NCBI GenBank assembly: GCA_002423545.1
Contig: DIWP01000028.1
Coordinates: 1 to 38,808, forward strand
Reading direction: 5' to 3'
DNA: 38,808 nt
DNA from: Thermoleophilia bacterium UBA6103
GTDB lineage: Bacteria; Actinomycetota; Thermoleophilia; UBA2241
Of the stretch, positions 7,719 to 16,311 are shown piece by piece; within the stretch, counting starts at the first letter, position 1, and the number at the start of each line of letters is the position of its first letter. Made by a program: the position numbers and the translations under genes. The notes under the pieces are model-generated. The model saw only the letters and a list, made by a program, of their open reading frames with translations, ran no database searches and was not told where the DNA came from.

Positions 7719-9509
7719 TCATCCGGCTGAGAGCCGCACGTCGCGGACCGGCGAGCGGGCGGCGTCGGAGGCGGCGTCGTCCTGCATCGACTGGGCGGCG
7801 CGCTCGGCGTCCAGACGGGCTCGATAGTGGGTCACCTCGCGCTCCACGGCGCCTGCGTCCCAGCCGAGGACCGGGGCCATCAGCGCGGCCACGTGCTCCG
7901 CCGCCGACCGCCCTCGATCGGCGGATTCGAACGCGATGTGCGTACGGCGGGTGAGGACGTCGTCGACGTGGAGCGCCCCCTCTCTCAGCGCCGCGTAGGT
8001 GACCTCTGCGGCCAGGTACTTCCCGGCGCCGGGCAGCGGCGCCGCGAGGCGCGGCTCGTCGACGACCAGGTCGAGGACTTCGGCGGCCAGCGTCCCGTAA
8101 CGCCCGATCAGATGCGTGAGTCGCTCCGGCGTCAGCGATGCGGCGCCGGGATGACCCTGCAGCCGGGTCGCTGCGCCGGACAGTCCCACGACACCGAGCA
8201 GCGGCGTGTCTGCCGTGCGGCTGGCGTCGACCGCGAAGGGCAGCTCGCAGGCGGCCGCATCGACGGCGTCCTGGGCCATCACGCGGTACGTCGTGTACTT
8301 GCCGCCGGCGACGCTGACCAGGCCCGGCGCGCTGCGCCGCACGGCATGCTCCCGAGACACCCTGGCCGTCTCGCCGGAGCTGCCGTCGACCAGCGGGCGC
8401 AGGCCGGCGTAGACCGCGATGACGTCGTCGAACGTCAGCCGGTCCTTCAGGATCGCGTTGACGTGATCGAGCAGGTACTGGATGTCCGCGTGCGTGGCCG
8501 CCGGATGGTCCAGACCGAATCGCCACTCCGTGTCCGTGGTCCCGACGATCCACTGCTCACCCCAGGGCAGCACGAACAGCACGCTCTTCTCGGTCGGCAG
8601 GATGAGGGCATAGTCGGACCGGATGCGCCCCTTGGGCACCACGATGTGCACGCCCTTCGACGGCCGCACCGTCATCGGGGTCTCGACTCCCGCCAGCCGC
8701 TCCATCTCCGTGGTCCACACCCCGGTGGCATTGACGACCGATCGAGCCCGTATCTCGAGCTCCGAACCGGTCTCGAGGTCTCTGGCGCGCACGCCGCGGA
8801 TCCCGTCCGCTTCGCGCAGGAACGCCACGACGTCGACCGCGGGGACGCAGACGGCTCCGCCGGCCATGGCGGTGCGGGCGAGCATCACCGAGAACCGGGC
8901 GTCGTCGACCTGGGCGTCGTAGTAGCTGATCCCGCCCACGAGCGCGTCGTCGCGCAGCGACGGTACGGCTCGCAGGCAGGCGGCATGCGACAGGTGGCGA
9001 TGATGCGGGGTCGCGGACCGTGGTCCCGCCAGGGCATCGTAGAGGAGGAGCCCCGAACCCATGTACACCCGTTCCCACACCCTGTGCTTGAGGGGGAGGA
9101 GGAAACGCGTCGGATGGACCATGTGCGGCGCGATCTTCTCAATGAGAAGGCGCCGCTCATGGAGCGCCTCGCGCACCAGCCTGAAGTCCAGTCGCTCGAG
9201 GTAGCGCAGGCCGCCGTGGATCAGCTTGCTCGAACGGCTCGAGGTACCGGCGGCGAAGTCGCGCTTCTCGACGAGGGCGACGCTGAGGCCCCGGCCGGCG
9301 GCATCGAGAGCCGCACCACAGCCGGTCACGCCGCCACCGATGACGAGGACGTCGAACGTCTCGTGGGCCAGACGCGTCAGCGAGCGCCTGCGCACGGCGA
9401 GCCCCGGAGCGCCGTCCGGCGACGCCACCATCTTTGCTGCCGACCCGGATCCCGGGCCGGACCCGTCCGCCGCCTTGCCGTGCGGCCTCAGAGTGCGTCC
9501 GTCTCCCAT
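7719..9509 (-). CDS. glpD: glycerol-3-phosphate dehydrogenase, FAD-dependent (GlpD)
   Basis: A 596-residue flavoprotein that oxidises glycerol 3-phosphate to dihydroxyacetone phosphate and passes electrons to quinone at the inner face of the membrane. It shows the FAD dinucleotide motif VIGGGVTGCGAALDAAGRG (about residues 55-75), the GlpD signature GTSSRSSKLIHGGLRYLE, the FAD segment VVNATGVW and a C-terminal accessory domain after about residue 420. An N-terminal extension of about 50 residues precedes the flavin fold; ATG 9509 has AGGTGATGAG upstream, but a shorter start is possible. The start lies 13 bases from the paired operator at 9523-9554, which points to GntR control. The aminotransferase follows as a probable operon partner. 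Confidence 0.9.
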   Translation of the reverse strand: MGDGRTLRPHGKAADGSGPGSGSAAKMVASPDGAPGLAVRRRSLTRLAHETFDVLVIGGGVTGCGAALDAAGRGLSVALVEKRDFAAGTSSRSSKLIHGGLRYLERLDFRLVREALHERRLLIEKIAPHMVHPTRFLLPLKHRVWERVYMGSGLLLYDALAGPRSATPHHRHLSHAACLRAVPSLRDDALVGGISYYDAQVDDARFSVMLARTAMAGGAVCVPAVDVVAFLREADGIRGVRARDLETGSELEIRARSVVNATGVWTTEMERLAGVETPMTVRPSKGVHIVVPKGRIRSDYALILPTEKSVLFVLPWGEQWIVGTTDTEWRFGLDHPAATHADIQYLLDHVNAILKDRLTFDDVIAVYAGLRPLVDGSSGETARVSREHAVRRSAPGLVSVAGGKYTTYRVMAQDAVDAAACELPFAVDASRTADTPLLGVVGLSGAATRLQGHPGAASLTPERLTHLIGRYGTLAAEVLDLVVDEPRLAAPLPGAGKYLAAEVTYAALREGALHVDDVLTRRTHIAFESADRGRSAAEHVAALMAPVLGWDAGAVEREVTHYRARLDAERAAQSMQDDAASDAARSPVRDVRLSAG

Positions 9510-9522
9510 TTCTCATCACCTC

Positions 9523-9554
9523 TGGTATGTACCAGTAGCCGCTGGTACATACCA
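9523..9554. promoter_or_regulatory. paired GntR-type operators in the glpD / FAD-oxidoreductase divergent promoter
   Basis: TGGTATGTACCAG (9523-9535) and CTGGTACATACCA (9542-9554) are perfect reverse complements separated by 6 bases, and each arm is itself nearly palindromic. The core resembles the GT-N-TA-N-AC sites of HutC-subfamily GntR repressors. The same 12-mer occurs once more upstream of the local GntR gene (11936-11947). On the minus strand TTGACA (9579-9574) could serve glpD with its -10 region under the right arm; on the plus strand TATCCT (9567-9572) could be the -10 for the gene at 9637. Confidence 0.7.
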
Positions 9555-9636
9555 TGAAGGCTGCGCTATCCTTTGTCAAACGCTGCCGGGAGCCGGCGAC
9601 ATCGACGCGGGCACCGCCGGCATCACTGGAGGTCAC

Positions 9637-10998
9637 ATGCCACGACACGTCACGGAGGAGTCGAGGACCACGCCCGTCCTCCTGGAGACCGACGTGCTGG
9701 TCGTCGGCAGCGGCCCCGGCGGCCTGGCGGCGGCGGTCGGCGCCGCCCGCGAGGGAGCGCAGACGACCCTGCTCGACCGCTACGGCTGCTTCGGCGGTGT
9801 CATCACCCAGGTCGGCGTGGAGAGCGTCGCCTGGTACCGGCGCGAGGGCACCATCGACAGCGAGGGGCTCGGCAGGGAGTTCGAGCAGCGTGCCAAGGCG
9901 ATGGGCGGCACCCAGCCCGAGTCGCAGTCGCTGAGCGAGGCGCTCGATCCCGAGATGTTCAAGTGCGTCGCCGACGAACTCGTGAGAGAGGCGGGCGTGG
10001 AGCCCCTGCTGCACTGCCCGGCCGTGACGCCGATCGTGAGCGACGGGCGCATCGGGGGCGTCATCACGGAGAGCAAGTCCGGGCGGCAGGCGATCCTCGC
10101 GAGGCGCGTCATCGACGCCACCGGCGACGCCGACATCGCCGACCGCGCCGGCGCCCCCTGTCACGTCACGCCCTCCAGCGAGACGCTGGGCGTCACGGTC
10201 GTCTTCTCCTGCTCGGGCATCGACGGCCGGCGCTTCCTGCAGCATGCGGCCGAGCGGCGTCCGACCTATCGCGACTGGGACCAGGCATGGGAGATGGAGA
10301 CCGCCGGCAAGGAGGATGAGCTGTTCAGCCCCTATCTCCGGGAGCCGTTCGAGGAGGCGCGTCGCGCCGGGATCATCCCCGAAGACATGGACAGCATCGG
10401 CGGCACCTGGGGACGCATCACCCCGGCCGGCGAGATGACCTACCTCAACATGATCCTGCTCAAGGGCTACGACTGCACCGATGTGCGCGACCTCACCCGG
10501 GCCGAGATCGAGGGTCGTCGCCAGGCGCTGCTGGCCATCGAGGCCCTGCGACGCTTCGCACCCGGCTTCGAGGACGCTCGCCTGCGCACGTTCGGCATGA
10601 CGCTCGGTACACGCGACTCACGCAAGATCGTGGGCCGCTGCGAGCTCACCGCCGGGGATGTGCTCGGCGAGGCACGGTTCCCAGACTCCATCGGCATCTT
10701 CCCGGAGTTCATCGACGGCTACGGACACCTCGTGCTGCCGACCACCGGGCGCTACTTCCAGGTTCCGTTCGGCATCCTCGTCCCGCGCGGGGTGGACGAC
10801 CTGCTGGTCGCCGGACGTTGCGTGGCCGGCGACCGGGTCTCTCACGCGGCCGTCCGCAGCCAGGTGTGCTGTGCGCTGACCGGCCAGGCGGCGGGCGTGG
10901 CGGCCGCTGTGTCTCTGCGGGACGGGACGACGACCGGACGGGTGGACGTCACGCGCGTCCAGGCGGCGTTGAAGAGGCAGGGCGTGCGCCTCTTCTGA
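9637..10998 (+). CDS. FAD-dependent oxidoreductase (FAD_oxidored, PF12831 type)
   Basis: A 453-residue soluble flavoprotein. The dinucleotide-binding motif VLVVGSGPGGLAAAVGAA lies near residues 18-36, followed by DRYGCFGG, IDATGDADIADRAG and a C-terminal FAD segment DDLLVAGRCVAGDRVSHAAVR. This pattern marks the PF12831 family, whose substrates are mostly unknown. ATG 9637 is chosen because GGAGG lies 6 bases upstream and the motif then begins where expected, although the open frame reaches back to 9226 across glpD. It is transcribed divergently from glpD behind the paired operator and converges on the GntR gene, so it probably belongs to the same regulon. It may feed electrons from an amino or hydroxy compound to the respiratory chain (inference). 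Confidence 0.85.
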   Translation: MPRHVTEESRTTPVLLETDVLVVGSGPGGLAAAVGAAREGAQTTLLDRYGCFGGVITQVGVESVAWYRREGTIDSEGLGREFEQRAKAMGGTQPESQSLSEALDPEMFKCVADELVREAGVEPLLHCPAVTPIVSDGRIGGVITESKSGRQAILARRVIDATGDADIADRAGAPCHVTPSSETLGVTVVFSCSGIDGRRFLQHAAERRPTYRDWDQAWEMETAGKEDELFSPYLREPFEEARRAGIIPEDMDSIGGTWGRITPAGEMTYLNMILLKGYDCTDVRDLTRAEIEGRRQALLAIEALRRFAPGFEDARLRTFGMTLGTRDSRKIVGRCELTAGDVLGEARFPDSIGIFPEFIDGYGHLVLPTTGRYFQVPFGILVPRGVDDLLVAGRCVAGDRVSHAAVRSQVCCALTGQAAGVAAAVSLRDGTTTGRVDVTRVQAALKRQGVRLF

Positions 10999-11001
10999 AG
11001 C

Positions 11002-11077
11002 TGCGACCGGACGACGGCGACCCGCCGCCGACAGCCGCGACAGCCTCCGCCGGACGACGCCGTCTCCACCGGTCGCA
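11002..11077. terminator. long interrupted inverted repeat between convergent genes
   Basis: TGCGACCGG (11002-11010) pairs perfectly with CCGGTCGCA (11069-11077), and inside it GACGGCG (11013-11019) pairs with CGCCGTC (11058-11064). It fills the 85-base gap between the convergent FAD-oxidoreductase and GntR genes. There is no T-run, so it would be a GC-rich, possibly bidirectional terminator of non-canonical type. Confidence 0.3.
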
Positions 11078-11083
11078 CCGCGA

Positions 11084-11830
11084 TCAGCGCCCGCCTCTGG
11101 CGGCCTCCACAGGTGCGGTGACGGCGAACTCCGCCCGGTCGCCCCGGTAGACATCGCGGGCCAGCTCCACGACCTCGCCGCGGTCGTCGAAGACGACCCG
11201 CGAGAGGACGATCGCCGGACTGCCGCGCCTCACCCCCAGCGTCTGGGCGGCGGAGCGGTCGAGGCCGACGGCCACGACGCGGGCGTCCGCCTGTGTCGGG
11301 CGGACACCGTAGCGGGAGCGCAACAGCTCCCAAAGCGATCCCGCCAGGTCGTGCTGCAGAAGATCGGGGAACCGCGCGGCCGAGACCTGGATGGTCTCGA
11401 TGGCCACCGGCTCGCCTTTGGCCGTCCTCAGGCGCTGCAACACGTGGACACGACCGCCGGGGGGGATGCCGAGCGCCTCCGACACCGACGGATCGGGGTC
11501 GACGGTGGCGGCCGACAGGACCCTGGTCCCGGGCCTGCCGTCGGCGTCGCTCATCACGCGCGTGAAGCTGCCGACGCTGAACTGCAGCCTCGGCTCGGCC
11601 ACAAAGGTCCCGCGCCGAGGCGTCCGGTACACGTACCCTTCGCTCGTCAACGTATCGAGCGCATGCCTGGCTGTCATCCGGCTGACCGTGTAGCGCTCGC
11701 TCAGCACGCGCTCGGACGGCAACGGCTCGTGAGGCTTCAGCCGGCCGGTCTCGATCCGATCGCGCAGCAGCGCTGCGAGCCAGGAGTAGAGCGGGCTGGT
11801 ACGTGCCGGCGTACGCGGCTGCCTGCCCAT
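11084..11830 (-). CDS. GntR-family transcriptional regulator, HutC/UTRA subfamily
   Basis: A 248-residue repressor-type regulator. The N-terminal winged helix covers about residues 10-75 (LPSERVLSERYTVSRMTARH is the GntR signature). The C-terminal UTRA effector domain covers about residues 95-240 (PVAIETIQVSAARFP, AIVLSRVVFDDRGEVVE). ATG 11830 is chosen because AGAGGGGG lies upstream; the in-frame ATG at 11926 lacks a ribosome binding site and sits almost on the operator. A TGGTACATACCA palindrome at 11936-11947 implies autoregulation. The same palindrome, doubled, lies between glpD and the FAD oxidoreductase, so those genes with the aminotransferase form the likely regulon. The effector is unknown; UTRA domains bind sugar phosphates, amino acids and related small molecules. 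Confidence 0.9.
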   Translation of the reverse strand: MGRQPRTPARTSPLYSWLAALLRDRIETGRLKPHEPLPSERVLSERYTVSRMTARHALDTLTSEGYVYRTPRRGTFVAEPRLQFSVGSFTRVMSDADGRPGTRVLSAATVDPDPSVSEALGIPPGGRVHVLQRLRTAKGEPVAIETIQVSAARFPDLLQHDLAGSLWELLRSRYGVRPTQADARVVAVGLDRSAAQTLGVRRGSPAIVLSRVVFDDRGEVVELARDVYRGDRAEFAVTAPVEAARGGR

Positions 11831-11935
11831 CTGGAGCCCCCTCTCCGAGTCTCTCTCGCCCACGACGGCGGCCGAGACCGGCCTCTCCGTGTCCCGATCT
11901 GCCGGCGAGCTGTCCGAGGCTACCATACTGATCGA

Positions 11936-11947
11936 TGGTACATACCA
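11936..11947. promoter_or_regulatory. single GntR-type operator upstream of the gntR gene
   Basis: TGGTACATACCA is identical to one arm of the paired site at 9523-9554. It lies 106 bases before the preferred gntR start, as expected for an autoregulatory site. Confidence 0.6.
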
Positions 11948-12073
11948 GGAGAGCGGTCTACGGAAGGCCGCTCGTCCACGGGTCCGCGAGCCCGGTGCCG
12001 GGTGGCGGCATTCTGCCTGATGGCCTCACACAGCGTTTCATTCTGTCTGAAGGGGCAACTCGTGAATGATTGT

Positions 12074-12113
12074 CCTGAGGGAACGGCTCTTAGTGCCCAC
12101 TTGTTCCCTCCAG
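12074..12113. promoter_or_regulatory. inverted repeat (candidate hairpin)
   Basis: GAGGGAAC (12077-12084) pairs with GTTCCCTC (12103-12110) across an 18-base loop, extended outward by CCT/AGG with one bulged base. No T-run follows. It could be an operator or a transcript hairpin in the long leader of the importer operon. Confidence 0.3.
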
Positions 12114-12231
12114 GCCTGTTGCCATACGCGCCGGAAGGTTGTATGGTCACCCGGACCGGGGCGAGCCTCGACAAGCTGAAGAGGGCATCATGCTCGTTCC
12201 CGAGTGGTACTTCGTTTCGCATGACCACGCT

Positions 12232-12277
12232 CAGGGGGAGCACGTTTGGGTGACGATCAGTACCGCAGGGGGAGCAC
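12232..12277. repeat. 12-base direct repeat in the intergenic region
   Basis: CAGGGGGAGCAC occurs at 12232-12243 and again at 12266-12277, 34 bases apart start to start. The spacing is close to three helical turns, which would suit cooperative binding of a regulator; chance is possible. Confidence 0.3.
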
Positions 12278-12497
12278 CCGCCATCCCGGCGCGCGACCCA
12301 CAAAGGGCCGCACGAGGTGGCACCGGACAGCGACCCGCCTCATCGTACGGCGGTGCTCCGTCTGACCATGGAAGCAGGGAGCGCCGGCCGGCGTGGCCAC
12401 GTCGAGACAGATCTGGTGGAGCGGTCTCACCGCGACTCGTCGCGGCGTTCGTTTCCTTGCTCGTGGCTACTTTCAGCGTTCCTTTCATGCCAATCGC

Positions 12498-12525
12498 TTG
12501 ACAGGAGCCGTAGAAAGCGTACGTT
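12498..12525 (+). promoter_or_regulatory. candidate promoter for the ABC importer operon
   Basis: TTGACA at 12498-12503 is a perfect -35. TACGTT at 12520-12525 with a 16-base spacer is a weak -10. The start codon at 12641 follows after a leader of roughly 110 bases. Confidence 0.35.
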
Positions 12526-12640
12526 TGCCGGTGTCGATCAGTGGATCGGAACCTGCTGCCTGATCCCGACGCAGGCGTGTCCGTGAGAATCCTCCAACGA
12601 CGTGCATCGATGTGCAGCAGACGCAAAGGGGAGCATCCGC

Positions 12641-14332
12641 ATGAGTGAGAACAAGTACCAGAAAGACTGCGCCGACGACCTCGTCGAACAGGTCAGAAAC
12701 GGTCGCATGACACGGCGCCAGATGCTGGTCCGTGCCTCGGTCCTCGGCCTCTCGGTCACCGCCGTCGGCTCGATGCTGGCCGCCTGCGGCGGCGACGACG
12801 GTGGCGGCGGGGCGGCGTCGCCGACCGCCAGCGCCACCGGCATGGAGCCGGTCCTGGGCGGTACGCTCAGGGTCCAGATCCCGCCGTCCATCACGGAGAT
12901 CGACCCGGTCACCATCTACGACCAGGGCGGGATCGTGCTCATCTCGCAGTTCTGCGAGTACCTCATCGACCTCGATGACAAGAACGGCCTCGTGCCCAAG
13001 CTCGCCGAGAGCTGGGAGCCGAACGAGGACGCTTCGGTGTGGACCTTCAAGCTGCGCCAGGGCGTCAAGTTCAACGACGGCAGCCCGTTCGAGGCCGAGG
13101 ACGTCGCGGCCACCATGGACCGCCTCGTCGCTCCCGACAGCGGCTCGGCCGCCCTCGCGGCCCTCGAGGGCATCCTCTCGCAGGGCGGCACCGAGGCGAC
13201 CGATGCCTCCACGGTGACCTTCAACCTCGAGAAGCCGTTCGCCGACTTCCCGTTCATGGTCAGCGCCTCCTCGTATAACACGGTCATGCTGCCGCGCACC
13301 TACGAGGGCGACTGGCCCAACAACCCCGTCGGGACCGGCCCCTGGCTGCTCCGGGACTACGTCACCAAGCAGAAGGCCAGCGCCGTCAAGAACCCGGACT
13401 ACTGGGGCAAGGACGCGCAGGGCCGTCAGCTTCCGTACCTCGACCAGGTCGACTGGGTCATGATCCAGGACGAGGCGGCCGCCAACCTGCAGCTGCAGTC
13501 CGGTGAGATCGACCTGCAGCCGCAGACGATCTTCCAGGGTGCGCAGGCGCTGTTCAGCGACCCCAACCTCCGCGTCGACATCTACCCGTCGAGCGGCATC
13601 CGCTGCGTCAGCTTCAACATGAACGTGGAGCCCTGGAAGGACAACAAGGCCCTGCGTCAGGCGGTCGCCTACTGTCTCGACCGTGACGCCATCAACACGG
13701 CTCTCTACGACGGGCGCAGCTACCTCGGCTACGACACCTTCTGGGAGCCGACGGTCTTCCCGGGCAGCCCCGATGTGCCGGAGACGCGGGCCCAGGACTA
13801 TGACAAGGCCAAGCAGCTGCTGGCTGACGCCGGCTATCCGGACGGCCTCGAGATCCAGCTGACCTTCTCCAAGTACCTCGAGAACCCGCAGTACGCGCAG
13901 CTCATCAAGGCGCAGTGCGAGCCGGCCGGCATCAAGGTCAAGCTCGACCAGATGAGCTACGACGCGTTCTACGCCGGCGACAGCGACGTCACGCCGTGGC
14001 TCAACGCTCCCATGACGATCGTCGAGTGGGGCAGCCGGCCCACGCCGGGCGTGTTCGCCCAGGCGATGCTCCTGCCGACCAGCGCCTGGAGCTCCTCGCA
14101 CTGGAAGAACGACGAGTTCGCCAGCACCTTCGACGAGTACATGTCGACGCCGGAAGAGGGGGCGCGCAAGGAGCTGGCCACCACGCTCTCGGGGACCCAG
14201 CAGGACGACACGCCGGTCCTCCTGGCCTTCTACATCACACAGCTCCGCACGCAGAAGAAGACCGTCCAGGGCGTCCGCGGACCGGGCTCCTTCTACTGCG
14301 ACCTCGGCCAGGCGTTCATGGAAAAGGCGTGA
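12641..14332 (+). CDS. ABC transporter substrate-binding lipoprotein (SBP_bac_5, peptide/nickel/opine class)
   Basis: A 563-residue extracytoplasmic binding protein. The N-terminus carries a twin-arginine motif (TRRQMLVRASVLGL, arginines at 25-26) and a lipobox ending at Cys49 (MLAAC), so it should be exported folded and anchored by lipid. The mature part matches the Cluster C (SBP_bac_5) fold: GGTLRVQIPP, the SWEPNEDASVWTFKLRQGV block and a DRDAINTALYDG segment. ATG 12641 is chosen for AAGGGGAG upstream and for the signal peptide. It is followed within 46 bases by two permeases and a fused ATPase, so it is the dedicated binding protein of this importer. Ligands of the class are peptides, nickel chelates, opines and related compounds. 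It is clearly different from the two other binding proteins in the window. Confidence 0.9.
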   Translation: MSENKYQKDCADDLVEQVRNGRMTRRQMLVRASVLGLSVTAVGSMLAACGGDDGGGGAASPTASATGMEPVLGGTLRVQIPPSITEIDPVTIYDQGGIVLISQFCEYLIDLDDKNGLVPKLAESWEPNEDASVWTFKLRQGVKFNDGSPFEAEDVAATMDRLVAPDSGSAALAALEGILSQGGTEATDASTVTFNLEKPFADFPFMVSASSYNTVMLPRTYEGDWPNNPVGTGPWLLRDYVTKQKASAVKNPDYWGKDAQGRQLPYLDQVDWVMIQDEAAANLQLQSGEIDLQPQTIFQGAQALFSDPNLRVDIYPSSGIRCVSFNMNVEPWKDNKALRQAVAYCLDRDAINTALYDGRSYLGYDTFWEPTVFPGSPDVPETRAQDYDKAKQLLADAGYPDGLEIQLTFSKYLENPQYAQLIKAQCEPAGIKVKLDQMSYDAFYAGDSDVTPWLNAPMTIVEWGSRPTPGVFAQAMLLPTSAWSSSHWKNDEFASTFDEYMSTPEEGARKELATTLSGTQQDDTPVLLAFYITQLRTQKKTVQGVRGPGSFYCDLGQAFMEKA

Positions 14333-14378
14333 TGCGTCTCTGATCGCCAACGACTGAGACTGACGAGGGGGACCCAGG

Positions 14379-15326
14379 ATGCTGCGCCTGATCGGCCGTC
14401 GGCTGCTGCTCATGATACCGACGCTGATCCTCGCCTCGGTGCTGATCTTCGCACTCGCCGAGGTCTTGCCCGGAGACGTGGGGCGCTCCATCCTGGGTCC
14501 CTACGCCACCCAGGAGCAGGTCGACGCGCTCAACACGGAGCTGGGAGCCGACAAGCCCCTCTACGAGCGGTACTGGAACTGGGCCTCCGGGTGGGTCACC
14601 GGTGACTGGGGAGAGTCCCTCCTCCTCAAGCAGCCGGTCTTTCCCGTCGTCATGAAGGGCCTCGGCAACTCACTGCTGCTGGCCGGGTTCGCCTTAGCCA
14701 TCATCGTGCCGCTCTCCATCCTGCTCGGTGTGTTCGCGGGCTTACGACGAGACAGCCTGCTCGATCGCGGCATCACCATCTCCTCCCTGTCGATGACCGT
14801 GATCCCCGAGTTCGTCAGCGGTGTCGTGCTGCTCTACGTCTTCGCGGTGGCGCTGAAGTGGCTGCCGGTGACGGCCATGCCGCCGGACGGCTCGCCCTTC
14901 GTCTACCGCTTCTACTACCTCATCCTGCCGGCCATCCCGCTGATGTTCCTCGAGCTGGGCTACATCGCGCGCATGGCCCGCGCCGGCACGGTGCAGGTCA
15001 TGGAGATGCCGTTCATCCGCACCGCCGTTCTGAAGGGATTGCCGCGCCGCCGCATCATCTTCGGCCACCTGCTGCGCAACGCCATGGTGCCGACGGTGAC
15101 GGTCATCGGCAGCCAGATCGGCTGGCTGATCGGCGGCCTGGTGGTCATCGAGACCCTGTTCGTCTACCCGGGCATCGGCAAGCTCATGGTCGATGCCGCT
15201 CTCACGCACGACATCCCGATGCTCGAGGCAGCGGTGCTGATCGTCGCCATCATCTACATGGTCTCCAACCTCTTCGCCGACATCATCGTGGCGCTGCTCA
15301 ACCCGCGCATCAGAAAGGGTGCCTGA
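14379..15326 (+). CDS. ABC transporter permease (DppB/OppB family)
   Basis: A 315-residue inner-membrane permease. The N-terminal half has the OppB/DppB N-domain (MLRLIGRRLLLMIPTLIL, then the LPGD motif). About six membrane segments follow. The cytoplasmic EAA loop that contacts the ATPase is near residues 195-225 (YIARMARAGTVQVMEMPFIR, then KGLPRRRI). The length is typical. GAGGGGGACC precedes the ATG. The end overlaps or abuts the DppC-type gene, so the two permeases are translationally coupled and form the channel of the importer. Confidence 0.93.
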   Translation: MLRLIGRRLLLMIPTLILASVLIFALAEVLPGDVGRSILGPYATQEQVDALNTELGADKPLYERYWNWASGWVTGDWGESLLLKQPVFPVVMKGLGNSLLLAGFALAIIVPLSILLGVFAGLRRDSLLDRGITISSLSMTVIPEFVSGVVLLYVFAVALKWLPVTAMPPDGSPFVYRFYYLILPAIPLMFLELGYIARMARAGTVQVMEMPFIRTAVLKGLPRRRIIFGHLLRNAMVPTVTVIGSQIGWLIGGLVVIETLFVYPGIGKLMVDAALTHDIPMLEAAVLIVAIIYMVSNLFADIIVALLNPRIRKGA

Positions 15327-15327
15327 C

Positions 15328-16311
15328 GTGGACGAGACACGCAGCTCCCTCGGCCCCGATCCCGATCTGCGGGCTGAGGGCGCCCAGCTGAGCGCCGACC
15401 CCGAGATGCTCGAGGCACGGGTCGACGCCGTCGCGACGCGCGCCACGGTCGCGGCCCAGGTCGACGCCGCCGCCGCCGCCGAGCAGCGCCGCCAGCGGCG
15501 CTATCTCGCCAGAGCGCTGCTGCGCAGTCCCACGTTCATGGTCGGGATGTTCATCCTGCTCTTCTGGGTGTTCATGGCGCTCTTCTCCACCGGCATCACC
15601 CAGAACCCCACCGATGTCGATCCGGCCGCCAGCCTGCAGGCACCGAGCGGGGCACACTGGTTCGGCACCGACGACCTCGGCCGTGACGTCTTTGCGCGCA
15701 CCATGGCCGGCGCCCGCACGGTGCTCATCATCGCCCCGGCCGCCACCATCCTGGCGCTGCTGTGGGGCGGCATCATCGGCCTGGTGGCCGGCTTCTGGCG
15801 CGGCCTGACCGACGAGATCATCATGCGCCTCGTCGACGTGCTGCTGGCGCTGCCGATCATCATCACCTCGATCCTGGTCCTCTCGCTGCTCGGCAAGGGC
15901 ACGGCGATCATCATCGTCACCATCGGAGCCTTGTTCACACCGGTCGTCAGCCGTACCGTGCGGGCGGCGGTCATCAGCGAGCGTGAACGCGAGTACGTCA
16001 TGGCGGCGCGCCTGCGCGGCGAGCGCTCGGCGTTCGTCATGGCGCGCGAGATCCTGCCCAACATCACCCAGCCGATCATCGTCGAGGGCACCGTGCGACT
16101 CGGCTACGCGGTCTTTACCGCGGCGACGCTGTCGTTCCTGGGCTTCGGCCTGGCGCCGCCCTCGCCCGACTGGGGGCTGACCATCTCCACGCAGCGGGTC
16201 TTCCTGCAGATAGCGCCCTGGACGGTGCTCTTCCCGGCCGTGGCGCTGGCCTCGCTGGTGGTGGCCGTGAACCTCATCACCGACGGCCTCGGAAGGGTGT
16301 TCGCCAAATGA
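15328..16311 (+). CDS. ABC transporter permease (DppC/OppC family)
   Basis: A 327-residue inner-membrane permease partner of the preceding gene. A polar, alanine-rich N-terminal extension of about 65 residues precedes the first membrane helix (FMVGMFILLFWVFMALF), longer than in most DppC proteins. Then come HWFGTDDLGRDVFAR, typical of the family, and the EAA loop REREYVMAARLRGERSAFVM. GTG 15328 fits the GAAAGG at 15313-15318 best; GTG 15319, which overlaps the upstream stop, is an alternative. The stop overlaps the ATG of the ATPase gene by four bases (ATGA), a sign of coupled translation. Confidence 0.92.
   Translation: MDETRSSLGPDPDLRAEGAQLSADPEMLEARVDAVATRATVAAQVDAAAAAEQRRQRRYLARALLRSPTFMVGMFILLFWVFMALFSTGITQNPTDVDPAASLQAPSGAHWFGTDDLGRDVFARTMAGARTVLIIAPAATILALLWGGIIGLVAGFWRGLTDEIIMRLVDVLLALPIIITSILVLSLLGKGTAIIIVTIGALFTPVVSRTVRAAVISEREREYVMAARLRGERSAFVMAREILPNITQPIIVEGTVRLGYAVFTAATLSFLGFGLAPPSPDWGLTISTQRVFLQIAPWTVLFPAVALASLVVAVNLITDGLGRVFAK

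Larger units (their letters stand above)
11948..12497. other. apparently non-coding region ahead of the ABC importer
   Basis: About 550 bases in which I find no convincing gene. It is less GC-rich in places (around 12000-12240) than the coding DNA. It holds an inverted repeat at 12074-12113 and a 12-base direct repeat at 12232-12277. CATTCTGCCTGA (12009-12020) and CATTCTGTCTGA (12039-12050) form a near-perfect direct repeat. Short open frames here match no family I recognise. Confidence 0.5.

Noticed and set aside
12139..12501. A possible small gene of about 100-120 codons before the importer
   Set aside because: Weak start signals, no recognisable domain, and arginine/glycine/proline-rich composition in its second half. 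Left as non-coding.
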